Source: UBA9655 sp963704475 (GTDB lineage Bacteria; Pseudomonadota; Alphaproteobacteria; UBA9655). From it: a DNA stretch of 64,000 nt. Shown here piece after piece: positions 15,652 through 24,814 of the stretch (positions within the stretch are counted from its first letter, which is position 1; every line of letters begins with the position of its first letter). The notes under the pieces are model-generated. The model was not told the DNA's origin and did not search any database. It worked only from the letters and a program-made list of their open reading frames with translations. Both the position numbers and the translations under genes were made by a program. The stretch spans positions 1,116,001-1,180,000 of the forward strand of contig OY969900.1 in NCBI GenBank assembly GCA_963704475.1, read 5' to 3'.

Positions 15652-18600
15652 ATGATAAATCTAAATTTAAAATCGATGACTTCAGTCGTCGTTGTTGCCT
15701 CCCTTCTCTATAGTAATACGGCTTGGGCGGCAGTGCAGCTTGATCCTAATGACGCGGCTCAGCGTACCTCTATACGTCAGATTACAGGTGTGGACCATGC
15801 CCTACCTGATGATATTAAATTCAATGAAGTCATTAAAGCTATACGTCGAATTGCTGATCCGGACATTCAGGCTGCAGGGCGCGCGATTGATCAAAATGAT
15901 CCAGTTGCTCTTGCTCAAGCCTTGATTGCTGCGCGCATCTCTCTTGATGCTCCAAATGTTGTTAATGAGCCGCTTGCTCCTGAAATTGCACAGTTTCATG
16001 CGCTTCAGGATGCCCAGCTTTATGTTGCTCTAGGAATAAAGCCTGTCCGTAACTTTGTGGCTGTAAAGAATGCCCTCCCTGCTGGCAGTCCTCTTGCCCT
16101 TCTTCCTGAGGAAGCTGAATTGAACGGACGTTTAATTGCTGCACGGGTTGCTTTTGGTGCACATGTTCAGGCAAATGGCGCTGTTGCTGATGCAGGGGCT
16201 GCTCGTGCTATTCCTGCTCTTGCTGGGAGTCCTTCTTTTATGGTTCTTACTGATGATGCACTTGCTGCCACCCTACAAGAAGGTTTAGCAGTTGGAGCTC
16301 CTCTAGTCGGTCATCTTCCTTTACCTGAGTTTAAAGCTGTGCGTCGTGCAGTAGCTACTAATGCTGCCCTTAAGGTCCTTGCTGATGCTGCCTTAGAAAC
16401 ACGTATCATTGCTGCTCGCGCTGCTGCTGCAGGTGCTGCGGATGTTGCAGATGCACGGGTTCTTCCGGGTCTTGCTGCGGATGCTGATGTTTTTGCTCTT
16501 GGAGATGATCAATTCGCTGATTTCCTAAACTTACCGCGTCCTCCAGCTCATGTTCATAACTTTGCCGCTCTAAAAGCTGCTCTCCCTGCTGCCAACCCTC
16601 TTGCTGCTCTTCCTGAGGCTACGTTGAATAAGCGTATCATGACTGCTCGCACAGCTGCTGCAGGTGCTGCGGATGTTGCAGATGCACGGATTGTTGCGGC
16701 TCTTGCTGCGGATGCTGATCTTATGGCTCTTGGAGATGATCAATTCGCTGATTTCCTAAACTTACCGCATCCTCCAGCTCATGTTCCTAACTTTGCCGCT
16801 CTAAAAGCTGCTCTCCCTGCTGCCAACCCTCTTGCTGCTCTTCCTGAGGCTACGTTGAATAAGCGTATCATGACTGCTCGCACAGCTGCTGCAGGTGCTG
16901 CGGATGTTGCAGATGCACGGATTGTTGCGGCTCTTGCTGCGGATGCTGATCTTATGGCTCTTGGAGATGATCAATTCGCTGATTTCCTAAACTTACCGCA
17001 TCCTCCAGCTCATGTTCCTAACTTTGCCGCTCTAAAAGCTGCTCTCCCTGCTGCCAACCCTCTTGCTGCTCTTCCTGAGGCTACGTTGAATAAGCGTATC
17101 ATGACTGCTCGCACAGCTGCTGCAGGTGCTGCGGATGTTGCAGATGCACGGATTGTTGCGGCTCTTGCTGCGGATGCTGATCTTATGGCTCTTGGAGATG
17201 ATCAATTCGCTGATTTCCTAAACTTACCGCATCCTCCAGCTCATGTTCCTAACTTTGCCGCTCTAAAAGCTGCTCTCCCTGCTGCCAACCCTCTTGCTGC
17301 TCTTCCTGAGGCTACGTTGAATAAGCGTATCATGACTGCTCGCACAGCTGCTGCAGGTGCTGCGGATGTTGCAGATGCACGGATTGTTGCGGCTCTTGCT
17401 GCGGATGCTGATCTTATGGCTCTTGGAGATGATCAATTCGCTGATTTCCTAAACTTACCGCATCCTCCAGCTCATGTTCCTAACTTTGCCGCTCTAAAAG
17501 CTGCTCTCCCTGCTGCCAACCCTCTTGCTGCTCTTCCTGAGGCTACGTTGAATAAGCGTATCATGACTGCTCGCACAGCTGCTGCAGGTGCTGCGGATGT
17601 TGCAGATGCACGGATTGTTGCGGCTCTTGCTGCGGATGCTGATCTTATGGCTCTTGGAGATGATCAATTCGCTGATTTCCTAAACTTACCGCATCCTCCA
17701 GCTCATGTTCCTAACTTTGCCGCTCTAAAAGCTGCTCTCCCTGCTGCCAACCCTCTTGCTGCTCTTCCTGAGGCTACGTTGAATAAGCGTATCATGACTG
17801 CTCGCACAGCTGCTGCAGGTGCTGCGGATGTTGCAGATGCACGGATTGTTGCGGCTCTTGCTGCGGATGCTGATCTTATGGCTCTTGGAGATGATCAATT
17901 TGCCGATTTCCTAGGCTTACCGCGTCCTCCAGCTCATGTTCCTAACTTTGCCGCTCTAAAAGCTGCTCTCCCTGCTGCCAACCCTCTTGCTGCTCTTCCT
18001 GAGGCTACGTTGAATAAGCGTATCATGACTGCTCGCACAGCTGCTGCAGGTGCTGCGGATGTTGCAGATGCACGGATTGTTGCGGCTCTTGCTGCGGATG
18101 CTGATCTTATGGCTCTTGGAGATGATCAATTCGCTGATTTCCTAAACTTACCGCATCCTCCAGCTCATGTTCCTAACTTTGCCGCTCTAAAAGCTGCTCT
18201 CCCTGCTGCCAACCCTCTTGCTGCTCTTCCTGAGGCTACGTTGAATAAGCGTATCATGACTGCTCGCACAGCTGCTGCAGGTGCTGCGGATGTTGCAGAT
18301 GCACGGATTGTTGCGGCTCTTGCTGCGGATGCTGATCTTATGGCTCTTGGAGATGATCAATTCGCTGATTTCCTAAACTTACCGCGTCCTCCAGCTCATG
18401 TTGCTGACTTTGCCGCTGTAAAAGCCGCTCTCCCTGTTGGCGGTGCTCTTGACGGCCTTCCCAATGCTACGTTGAATAAGCGTATATTGGCTGCACGTGC
18501 TGCTCTTGGTGTTGCTGCGGATGTTGCAGATGCACGGGTTCTTCCGGGTCTTGCTGCGGATGCTGATGTTTTTGCTCTTGGAGATGATCAATTCGCTGAT

Positions 18601-19347
18601 TTCCTAAACTTACCGCGTCCTCCAGCTCATGTTGCTGACTTTGCCGCTGTAAAAGCCGCTCTCCCTGTTGGCGGTGCTCTTGACGGCCTTCCCAATGCTA
18701 CGTTGAATAAGCGTATATTGGCTGCACGGGCTGCTGCTGCAGGTGCAGGTGATATGAACGCTGTTCGGGCTGCTCTTCGTGCTGCGGGCCACGCTGACGT
18801 TGCGGCTCTTGACTATCCTGAACTTGCAGTTTTTCTAGGACGTCCAGCTCCTCTCACTGCTAACTTCACGGCTGTAAGAAAAGCTCTACATGCAGCTGCT
18901 GCTCACCCTAGGATTAGTGCTCTTCCTGATGATCAGTTAGATGCAGGAATTGCGGCTATTCGCGCTGCTATCGCAGGTGCTGCGAATGTTCAAATTGCGC
19001 GGGTTACTCTCGGAGCCCTTGGTGGTTTTGCTGAAGTTTTGGCTCTTGACGATCTTGTACTCGCTAAGCTCCTAAATGTACCGGCTGCTCCTCCAGTGGT
19101 TCCTGTAGTTGCCTCTCCTGCTCCTGTAGTTGCTGCTCCTGTAGTTGCTGCTCCTGCTCCTGTAGTTGCTGCTCCTGCTCCTGTAGTTGCTGCCGCTGTG
19201 ACTACTATTGCACAAGGGGGAGGGACGGCGGCAGCAGTTCAGAGCGCACTGGTGAGCGCCCCTCCCGCTGTCCGCGCGGCTGTTGCAGCTCAAGTTCTGC
19301 CAACAATGCCTTTGTCAACGGCAGCACGTCGTTTACTAAGACAGTGA
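15652..19347 (+). CDS. Giant secreted Ala-rich protein of 77-residue tandem repeats
   Basis: I do not recognise a family for this 1231-residue protein. Residues 1-26 are a Sec signal peptide ending NTAWA. The rest is built of a ~77-residue unit with the core GDDQFADFLNLP, FAALKAALP, ATLNKRIMTAR and ADVADARI. Two to three degenerate units come first, then eight nearly identical units (16501-18348), then two of a second sub-type with LPVGGALDGLP, and one or two degenerate ones. A Pro/Ala/Val linker of PAPVVAA repeats and a short basic tail (STAARRLLRQ) end it. Predicted helices and very low Cys/aromatic content suggest an elongated helical solenoid or fibre outside the inner membrane. No barrel, anchor or LPxTG-like signal is visible. 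TAGGAGAA supports the start. Confidence 0.85.
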   Translation: MINLNLKSMTSVVVVASLLYSNTAWAAVQLDPNDAAQRTSIRQITGVDHALPDDIKFNEVIKAIRRIADPDIQAAGRAIDQNDPVALAQALIAARISLDAPNVVNEPLAPEIAQFHALQDAQLYVALGIKPVRNFVAVKNALPAGSPLALLPEEAELNGRLIAARVAFGAHVQANGAVADAGAARAIPALAGSPSFMVLTDDALAATLQEGLAVGAPLVGHLPLPEFKAVRRAVATNAALKVLADAALETRIIAARAAAAGAADVADARVLPGLAADADVFALGDDQFADFLNLPRPPAHVHNFAALKAALPAANPLAALPEATLNKRIMTARTAAAGAADVADARIVAALAADADLMALGDDQFADFLNLPHPPAHVPNFAALKAALPAANPLAALPEATLNKRIMTARTAAAGAADVADARIVAALAADADLMALGDDQFADFLNLPHPPAHVPNFAALKAALPAANPLAALPEATLNKRIMTARTAAAGAADVADARIVAALAADADLMALGDDQFADFLNLPHPPAHVPNFAALKAALPAANPLAALPEATLNKRIMTARTAAAGAADVADARIVAALAADADLMALGDDQFADFLNLPHPPAHVPNFAALKAALPAANPLAALPEATLNKRIMTARTAAAGAADVADARIVAALAADADLMALGDDQFADFLNLPHPPAHVPNFAALKAALPAANPLAALPEATLNKRIMTARTAAAGAADVADARIVAALAADADLMALGDDQFADFLGLPRPPAHVPNFAALKAALPAANPLAALPEATLNKRIMTARTAAAGAADVADARIVAALAADADLMALGDDQFADFLNLPHPPAHVPNFAALKAALPAANPLAALPEATLNKRIMTARTAAAGAADVADARIVAALAADADLMALGDDQFADFLNLPRPPAHVADFAAVKAALPVGGALDGLPNATLNKRILAARAALGVAADVADARVLPGLAADADVFALGDDQFADFLNLPRPPAHVADFAAVKAALPVGGALDGLPNATLNKRILAARAAAAGAGDMNAVRAALRAAGHADVAALDYPELAVFLGRPAPLTANFTAVRKALHAAAAHPRISALPDDQLDAGIAAIRAAIAGAANVQIARVTLGALGGFAEVLALDDLVLAKLLNVPAAPPVVPVVASPAPVVAAPVVAAPAPVVAAPAPVVAAAVTTIAQGGGTAAAVQSALVSAPPAVRAAVAAQVLPTMPLSTAARRLLRQ
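16501..18348 (+). repeat. Eight tandem 231-bp coding repeats
   Basis: The phase marker GGAGATGATCAATT recurs at 16501, 16732, 16963, 17194, 17425, 17656, 17887 (with T for C) and 18118, exactly 231 bases apart. The units are almost identical even at third positions, which points to recent expansion or gene conversion. The unit at 17887 differs in its first codons (GGC for AAC, CGT for CAT). Diverged units of the same period continue at 18349 and 18580. Confidence 0.97.
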
Positions 19348-19356
19348 TATTTGGAA

Positions 19357-19386
19357 GGGCTGCAGACTTTAAGAGGTCTGTAGCCC
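19357..19386 (+). terminator. Hairpin after the repeat-protein gene
   Basis: GGGCTGCAGAC and GTCTGTAGCCC pair over 11 positions (one G-U) around an 8-base loop, 10 bases after the stop. It lacks a T-run, so it may be an RNA 3' end stabiliser or a weak terminator. Confidence 0.5.
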
Positions 19387-19588
19387 AACAACGTCCTCAA
19401 TTGCGCGGAGCTATGCTTCGAAGACATCCGGTCCCAAAAAACTTATTCTGCAGGAATAAAACTGTAGAGGAAGTTAACTGTAGAGAGTTCAAAATTCACC
19501 TGGAGCGTCATCCTCACCTGCTCAGGAATCAGGAATGGCAGAGAACGGGTAACTCTCTATAAGTGTGAAGAATAAATATTTCCAGAAT

Positions 19589-19690
19589 TGTCATCCTTTG
19601 GCTAGACGTGCTTGATTTTCGAAGGAAATCCGAGCACTTCTTGGTCCGAGGATTCTTTTTTGTTATCCTGAACTTGTTCAGGATAACAAA
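19589..19690. repeat. Repeat cluster with perfect 14-bp hairpin
   Basis: A partial MITE-core unit (TTGTCATCC...GAGGATTC) is followed at 19659-19690 by a perfect hairpin, TTTGTTATCCTGAA and TTCAGGATAACAAA. It lies between two convergent genes and could end transcription from both. I see no gene in 19387-19777. Confidence 0.75.
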
Positions 19691-19777
19691 GAGGAGAGAT
19701 GGAGAGATATGCCCGAAAACCTGCACCCGCGAAAGCGAGGGAGATAACTCTGGAAAAATGCCAGGTGTTAAGTTGCG

Positions 19778-20512
19778 CTAATAAATAAATTTTGCAACAA
19801 TAGCAAACTTATTATACTGGGGCTTGATACGCGTGCTAAAAACGTCTCCTGGATTAGAGCTAAAAGTAGCCGTTGAAGCCATCTTCTGACTGTTAACACC
19901 GGTATATTCTACACCCATGATAAAATGTTGAGCGAGCAAAACATCGATACCGGCTCCCCATAAAAACCCATTGAGACGTTTTGTTTTTTGTTGGGATACT
20001 AAAGGCGAAGATGGACTAGACAAGTTAAAACTTTGCATCCACTCGGAGTTATCCCACCCTAAAATCAACTTAGGCGCTACAAGATTACAAATAACGTAAC
20101 TTAGATTCGTCCGTACTTGAAGAGAGTTTCTGAGCCGTGCTTGTAAAGTTGTCGTTTCACTGAACGAATTAAGATTTGTTAATTGTGCTTTCGCACCGGA
20201 CCAGTTGGCCACAAACTCAAGACCCAAACCTACGTTTCCTACACGATGCGTATATCCCACATTAACCCCGCCATCAATTCCCTTCTTAAGCGTATTATTG
20301 CTGAGAGTTGTAAGAACAGTTCCTTCGGAAACAAGACTATACCGTTGCTTCGCTGTTCCAAATCCACCCCCGAGATTACCTCCAAGATGAACGCCTTGAA
20401 AGGCCTTGGGACATGGACAAGGAGGGGGAACGGGGGCGGGTGTTTGTGCGAGAACGCTTGTTGTAGCAATCAAAGCAGCCGCAAAAGCAAAGAAAATTGG
20501 TGAATTTTTCAT
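19778..20512 (-). CDS. Outer-membrane beta-barrel protein (paralogue of 47873-48616)
   Basis: A 244-residue surface protein of the opacity/OmpA-barrel type. A signal peptide (about 1-22, cleavage after VLA) is followed by a Pro/Cys motif CPCPKAFQGVHLGGNLGGG. Alternating hydrophobic strands rich in Gly and Asn follow, ending in the C-terminal aromatic residue typical of barrels (VAKFIY). It shares the CPCPKAFQG motif, NLSYVICNLVAPK and the tail with the gene at 47873. AAGGAAAA precedes the ATG. It probably exposes loops to the host. Confidence 0.82.
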   Translation of the reverse strand: MKNSPIFFAFAAALIATTSVLAQTPAPVPPPCPCPKAFQGVHLGGNLGGGFGTAKQRYSLVSEGTVLTTLSNNTLKKGIDGGVNVGYTHRVGNVGLGLEFVANWSGAKAQLTNLNSFSETTTLQARLRNSLQVRTNLSYVICNLVAPKLILGWDNSEWMQSFNLSSPSSPLVSQQKTKRLNGFLWGAGIDVLLAQHFIMGVEYTGVNSQKMASTATFSSNPGDVFSTRIKPQYNKFAIVAKFIY

Positions 20513-20703
20513 CTATTTTTCCTTAAAAATTTATTAAACAAAACAACCTTAAACACATTTTTAGAAAAAAAACAAAGACAATGTCACGAAAAAAAAGCCC
20601 ATTTTCAAAAAAAACGTCTTTGTTGCAAAAATGCACCTTATTGTTAACTTCCCCTGCGATGCGCTAGACTTAATTCCCACATGTTATTTAAGACCCTTAA
20701 CTC

Positions 20704-21630
20704 ATGAAAAATCTTTTTATTCTTCCTACTTTTATTGGGGATTCGCTTCTGATGGCCTCTGGTATTATTGATAGGCTCAAGGATGAACCCTCTTTTATCA
20801 TTGCTAATCCTCAGACTGCTCCTCTGTTTGAAGACCTGCCTAATCTTGAAAAGCTCATCGTCATGGTCAAAAAACCATGGGAAAGGCACTGGATTGACGC
20901 ATGGCGTGAGACACGAGGGCAACAGTGGCATCGAATTGTTGATTTTAGGAGAGCAGGCCTCCCTTATTTTCTGAAAGCAAAAGAAAAATATGTTTGGAAA
21001 GACTCAAACACATCCCCTTTCCATATCGTTCAACAGGTGAGCCAGTGTTTTGGGTATTCGACTCCGCTTTCACCGCATCTTTGGTTTTCTAAAGAACGCA
21101 TCTTTCGCACAAAGCCCTCTCGCCCTACATTTGCTGTGGCGCCGATCCCCGGGTGGAAAGGAAAACAATGGCCGTTAGAAAATTTTACCACTCTTTTAAA
21201 AATGTTCTGCAAAACTTATCCTGACGCTCAAGTTGCCGTTTTTACAGCACCGAGTGAGAGAAACCTTATCGAGCCTCTTCTGAAAGTCCTCCCTCAAGAT
21301 CAATACTTTGATACAACAGGGTGGCCCCTTCTTGATTCCGCCGCCCTCATTAAAGCATCATGTCTTTTTCTGGGCAATGATTCAGGGTTGATGCATGTGA
21401 GTGCGGCCGTTGGAACTCCCACGATTGCTCTTTTTGGCCCTTCAAATGAGGCCATCTTTGGACCCTGGTCTGACAAAACGCCCTCCCCCCACCGTGTCAT
21501 CAGAGGTGAGCCTTTCACAGGATGTATCCGGCAAGTTAAAGAGACGGAGAGCACATGCTATATGACCTCTCTCCTGGTTCCTCCTGTATGGGAGATGGTG
21601 AGAGAGATGTGGGAGAAAAATAAAGTTTGA
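20704..21630 (+). CDS. Glycosyltransferase family 9 (heptosyltransferase-like)
   Basis: A 308-residue GT9 family enzyme, the family of ADP-heptose:LPS heptosyltransferases WaaC/WaaF. It opens with MKNLFILPTFIGDSLLMASG. The donor-binding end carries LFLGNDSGLMHVSAAVGTPT and ALFGPS, diagnostic of the family. It likely adds a sugar to the LPS core on the cytoplasmic side. It is somewhat shorter than WaaF, and the exact sugar is uncertain. It stands alone, followed 154 bases later by the rpsF operon. Confidence 0.87.
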   Translation: MKNLFILPTFIGDSLLMASGIIDRLKDEPSFIIANPQTAPLFEDLPNLEKLIVMVKKPWERHWIDAWRETRGQQWHRIVDFRRAGLPYFLKAKEKYVWKDSNTSPFHIVQQVSQCFGYSTPLSPHLWFSKERIFRTKPSRPTFAVAPIPGWKGKQWPLENFTTLLKMFCKTYPDAQVAVFTAPSERNLIEPLLKVLPQDQYFDTTGWPLLDSAALIKASCLFLGNDSGLMHVSAAVGTPTIALFGPSNEAIFGPWSDKTPSPHRVIRGEPFTGCIRQVKETESTCYMTSLLVPPVWEMVREMWEKNKV

Positions 21631-21720
21631 GAGAAGATGGCTTACCATCTATCAATTTATAGGGAAGCTAATTTATCCTTGCCTTTCTTCCTCCTCTCCT
21701 TTAAAAAGGAAGCACTCTTT

Positions 21721-21735
21721 GCAGGCAAGGCCTGC
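21721..21735 (+). promoter_or_regulatory. Hairpin in the rpsF leader
   Basis: GCAGGC-AAG-GCCTGC forms a perfect 6-bp hairpin 50 bases before rpsF. Leaders of S6-S18 operons can bind the S6:S18 complex for feedback control, but I cannot match the known motif here, so this is only a candidate. Confidence 0.25.
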
Positions 21736-21784
21736 TTCTCGACAAGCATAGGGTTTGTCATGAGTAGCCATAAGGAGTTATAAA

Positions 21785-22189
21785 ATGGCATTTTATGAGA
21801 TCGTCTTCATTGCACGTCAAGATCTTTCAACGGCTCAAGTTGAAGGACTCAGTGCAACTCTGACAGACATTATTACCCAGGGTCAAGGAACTGTGGCCAA
21901 AACCGAATTTTGTGGCCTGCGAACACTCGCTTATAGCATCAAAAAAAATCGAAAAGGACATTATGTTCTTTTTAATATTGAAGCCCCTTCTGCCACCGTC
22001 AAAGAGATGGAGCGCCAAATGGGCTTGAACGAGGATATCTTGCGCTCTCTGACATTAAAGCTTGATAAACTGGATTCAAATCCTTCGTCCTTGATGCAAA
22101 GCAAGCAAAGTCGCGATCGACGTCATGACTCTTTTGGCGAAAACGAAAGGGTTGAGTTTATTGCACAAGAAGGAGAAGAAAATGAGTGA
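21785..22189 (+). CDS. rpsF: 30S ribosomal protein S6
   Basis: S6 pairs with S18 on the platform of the small subunit. The 134 residues begin MAFYEIVFIARQDLS and include GLRTLAYSIKKNRKGHYVLF, typical of S6, and end with an acidic tail. AAGGAG precedes the ATG. The stop overlaps the rpsR start by 8 bases, implying translational coupling. It is first gene of rpsF-rpsR-DUF2232-rplI, the usual alphaproteobacterial arrangement. Confidence 0.96.
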   Translation: MAFYEIVFIARQDLSTAQVEGLSATLTDIITQGQGTVAKTEFCGLRTLAYSIKKNRKGHYVLFNIEAPSATVKEMERQMGLNEDILRSLTLKLDKLDSNPSSLMQSKQSRDRRHDSFGENERVEFIAQEGEENE

Positions 22190-22424
22190 CCTTTCCAATC
22201 CCCGTAAGCCCTTTTTTCGCAGACGTAAGACATGTCCTTTTTCTGAATCTGATGCAATTCAGATTGATTATAAGGATGTTAAACTTTTGCAGAAATTTAC
22301 GACGGAAAGAGGAAAAATTATTCCAAGTCGTATCACTGCTGTGTCTCAAAAAAAACAACGAGAACTTGTCCAAGCTATTAAACGCGCACGCTTTTTAGCT
22401 CTCATGCCGTATGCATTGGATTAG
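22182..22424 (+). CDS. rpsR: 30S ribosomal protein S18
   Basis: An 80-residue S18 with the core IDYKDVKLLQKFTTERGKII, PSRITAVSQKKQRELVQAIK and the C-terminal RARFLALMPY. The ATG at 22182 has AAGGAGAAG before it and overlaps the rpsF stop. An upstream in-frame start would add 19 unrelated residues read from rpsF and is rejected. The gene ends against a run of TTAGTAATTAG repeats. Confidence 0.95.
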   Translation: MSDLSNPRKPFFRRRKTCPFSESDAIQIDYKDVKLLQKFTTERGKIIPSRITAVSQKKQRELVQAIKRARFLALMPYALD

Positions 22425-22509
22425 TAATTAGTAATTGGTGATTAGTAATTGGTGATTAGTGGTTGGTAATTAGAAAGTTCTAATCACTAACTACTAATAA
22501 CTAACCACT
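22421..22509. repeat. TTAGTAATTAG-type inverted repeat
   Basis: Repeated GTGATTAGTAATTG units read forward, then TCTAATCACTAACTACT units read back, so the RNA could fold into one long hairpin. A sister copy lies after the cold-shock gene (36932-37003). It separates rpsR from the DUF2232 gene and may attenuate the operon. Confidence 0.7.
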
Positions 22510-22525
22510 CGATCGAAGAGAGATA

Positions 22526-23428
22526 ATGACCCATTCAAAACAGATTACGATGACAGCTTTAGCTGGCTTTTTGACCGCTGGCATTGCTCTTCTACCATTA
22601 CATCCTTCTTTTTCGTGGCTTGTTCTTTTTTCTTTTGCCGAGACTCTTCCTCTCTTTCTTATAGGGCTAAGCATGGGCTTGCGGCCTCTTTATGGCGCAA
22701 CTGCTCTTGCAGCCCTTATGATTTTTCTAGGAGCCGGCCCTATGGTGGGGGGGCAATTTCTTTTACTCGCACTCCTTGGTCCTATCTTCCTTATCAATAG
22801 GGCGCTTTTGCATCGTACACGCGCTTCAGGAGAGATCACATGGTATCCAGCCCCCGCCCTTTTAAAAGATTTTATCCTAGCCATAGGCCTTGTAATGCTT
22901 ATTGCTTTCGGCGTGTATCTCTATATAACACAGGGAGATCCTCATCTTTACGTACACAAATTACTCGAAATCCTTGATCCTCAAGGACAGATACAAGAGG
23001 CAGAGACTTTCTTCAGTAAAATTCTTCCCGTTATCCCTGGTTTATTCGCGTTGTCTTGGGGAATAACGATATTTAGCAATGGTATCATTGCGCAAGGATT
23101 GCTCATAAGGTTTAAGAAAAATGTGCGCCCCACCCCCTCACTTGAAACTCTTCACCTCTCAAAGGTCTTTTCAATCGCCTTTGTTCTTTTTCTTATTCTC
23201 TCTTTTGTAGGCGTCGGGTATATAGAAATATTGGGAGAAAATGCAGCACTTGTCCTTGCATTTCCTCTTTTTCTTACGGGTCTTAGTCTTGTCAACCGAT
23301 GGATTCATAAGACATCTCATACAACCATTGCACTGACTCTCTTTTACCTGTTATTAGTCTTTCTCTGGCCCGCTCTCATCGTCATAGCGCTGGGAATTTT
23401 AAGGCCATGGATTGAAAAGATCAGCTAA
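22526..23428 (+). CDS. DUF2232 family membrane protein
   Basis: A 300-residue inner-membrane protein with about eight hydrophobic segments. Its position between rpsR and rplI matches the conserved alphaproteobacterial DUF2232 (YybS-like) gene. It has an N-terminal ~80-residue pair of hairpins with LYGATALAALMIFLGAGP and a C-terminal LFLTGLSLVNRWIHKTSH block. The family's function is unknown; related proteins are compared with the membrane parts of vitamin transporters. A leader of repeats precedes it, with AGAGA close to the ATG. Confidence 0.82.
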   Translation: MTHSKQITMTALAGFLTAGIALLPLHPSFSWLVLFSFAETLPLFLIGLSMGLRPLYGATALAALMIFLGAGPMVGGQFLLLALLGPIFLINRALLHRTRASGEITWYPAPALLKDFILAIGLVMLIAFGVYLYITQGDPHLYVHKLLEILDPQGQIQEAETFFSKILPVIPGLFALSWGITIFSNGIIAQGLLIRFKKNVRPTPSLETLHLSKVFSIAFVLFLILSFVGVGYIEILGENAALVLAFPLFLTGLSLVNRWIHKTSHTTIALTLFYLLLVFLWPALIVIALGILRPWIEKIS

Positions 23429-23473
23429 AACGAGTACAAAATATACTCAAAGCATTTCAAGGAGCCCATAAAC

Positions 23474-23968
23474 ATGCAAGTAATTCTTTTACAACGAGTT
23501 GAAAAATTAGGGAAATTAGGGGAAGTTGTGAATGTTCGCCCTGGATATGCCCGCAATTTTCTTCTCCCCAAAAAAGTAGCCTTACGCGCTACAAAAGAAA
23601 ATATAACTCAGTTTGAACAAGAAAAAGACGCGCTTGAAAAATTAAATCTTAAGCACAAAGAAGAAGCGGAGGCTTTGGCCAAACATCTTGAAGGTGCTAT
23701 GGTTGTTCTTATCCGTCAAGCCAGCGAAGGGGGGCAGCTTTATGGATCCGTTACTAATCGTGATATCGCTGAAGCTTTAAAGCAAGATCATGTAACAAAG
23801 AACAATATCAAGATTGAAACACCCATCAAAACAATTGGGATTCATAAAGTTTCTGTTCACTTACACCCTGAAGTTTCCCTGACGATAGGCGTAAACGTTG
23901 CCATGTCAGAAGATGAAGCGAAAGCACAAGGAGAGGCAGTGACTTCTAATCAAAACTCAGGTGAGTAA
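23474..23968 (+). CDS. rplI: 50S ribosomal protein L9
   Basis: L9 helps keep the reading frame and spans the ribosome with a long central helix. It begins with the signature MQVILLQRVEKLGKLGEVVN followed by VRPGYARNFLLP. A connecting helix (about 45-75) and a C-terminal domain with GGQLYGSVTNRDIAEAL follow. The 164 residues are slightly longer than the 148-residue standard because of an acidic tail. AAGGAG lies before the ATG. It ends the rpsF operon. Confidence 0.96.
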   Translation: MQVILLQRVEKLGKLGEVVNVRPGYARNFLLPKKVALRATKENITQFEQEKDALEKLNLKHKEEAEALAKHLEGAMVVLIRQASEGGQLYGSVTNRDIAEALKQDHVTKNNIKIETPIKTIGIHKVSVHLHPEVSLTIGVNVAMSEDEAKAQGEAVTSNQNSGE

Positions 23969-23979
23969 TTGAAATATTG

Positions 23980-24798
23980 ATGAAAACATTAGCAAAATCT
24001 ATTCATCGTGAATACCGCAGTTGGAGAGCTTATAGAAAGCAACATCTTATCTCTATTCCAGCTTCTCAAAAGAGGGTCATTAACCTTATTTCACATCTAA
24101 CACCTATTGCACTGCAGGGTATGAAGAAAATAAGGCTTGGAAATCCCTTTGATGGGGGATATGTCATGATAGATGATTTCGATAATATTAAAGCCGCTTA
24201 TTCGTTGGGTATTGCGGACGATGTGTCTTGGGATCTTGATATTGCAAAAAGGGGAATTCCTATTTTTCAATATGATCATACCATAGAAGGTTTGCCAATT
24301 CATCACCCCCTCTTTAACTTTAATCAAATAGGAATAGGGGCTCATACAGATAAAAACAAGAAAATCGAAACTGTACAAAAAATTATGGATGCGAATGGGC
24401 ACACTGCACAGTGTAATCTTCTTCTTAAAATTGACATTGAAGGAAGTGAATGGGAAACGTTTGAGGGTCTTGATATAGAATATTTAAAGAAATTTAGACA
24501 AATTTTATGCGAATTTCATGGATTTTCTCATATTCCTGAAGAGGAATGGTATAATCGCGCTATGCGTGTTTTTAAAAAATTATCTCTTTATCATCGTGTT
24601 GTTCATGTTCATGGAAACAATTATGGGTCTTTATTAGTGATTGGAAACGTTCCTGTCCCTCAAACCCTTGAAGTAACGTTTGTGCGTATTGATCACCACG
24701 CCTTCAAAGAATCACGAGATATCTTTCCAACTATTTTGGACGCGCCTAATAATCCAGAGGCCCCAGATATTTTCCTTGGGGATTTTAAGTTTTCGTAA
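23980..24798 (+). CDS. FkbM-like methyltransferase
   Basis: A 272-residue protein with features of the SAM-dependent methyltransferase fold: GNPFDGGYVMIDDF near the start, an acidic loop in AYSLGIADDVSWDLDIA, and LLLKIDIEGSEWETF, the FkbM-type motif 4. Such enzymes methylate sugars or lipids in surface glycans. Helices fill the C-terminal third. It starts 11 bases after rplI and ends 16 bases before dnaB, so it has slipped into a housekeeping run. The ATG at 23980 lacks a good ribosome binding site. The substrate is unknown. Confidence 0.72.
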   Translation: MKTLAKSIHREYRSWRAYRKQHLISIPASQKRVINLISHLTPIALQGMKKIRLGNPFDGGYVMIDDFDNIKAAYSLGIADDVSWDLDIAKRGIPIFQYDHTIEGLPIHHPLFNFNQIGIGAHTDKNKKIETVQKIMDANGHTAQCNLLLKIDIEGSEWETFEGLDIEYLKKFRQILCEFHGFSHIPEEEWYNRAMRVFKKLSLYHRVVHVHGNNYGSLLVIGNVPVPQTLEVTFVRIDHHAFKESRDIFPTILDAPNNPEAPDIFLGDFKFS

Positions 24799-24814
24799 TA
24801 AAGTCAATATTGAC

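Noticed and set aside
16501..18720. CRISPR-like array in the tandem repeats
   Set aside because: The 231-base units are contiguous, in frame and without unique spacers, so they are coding repeats.
20183..20503. Plus-strand open frames of 61-106 codons opposite the barrel gene
   Set aside because: They are shadows of the outer-membrane protein gene, with no ribosome binding site or motif.
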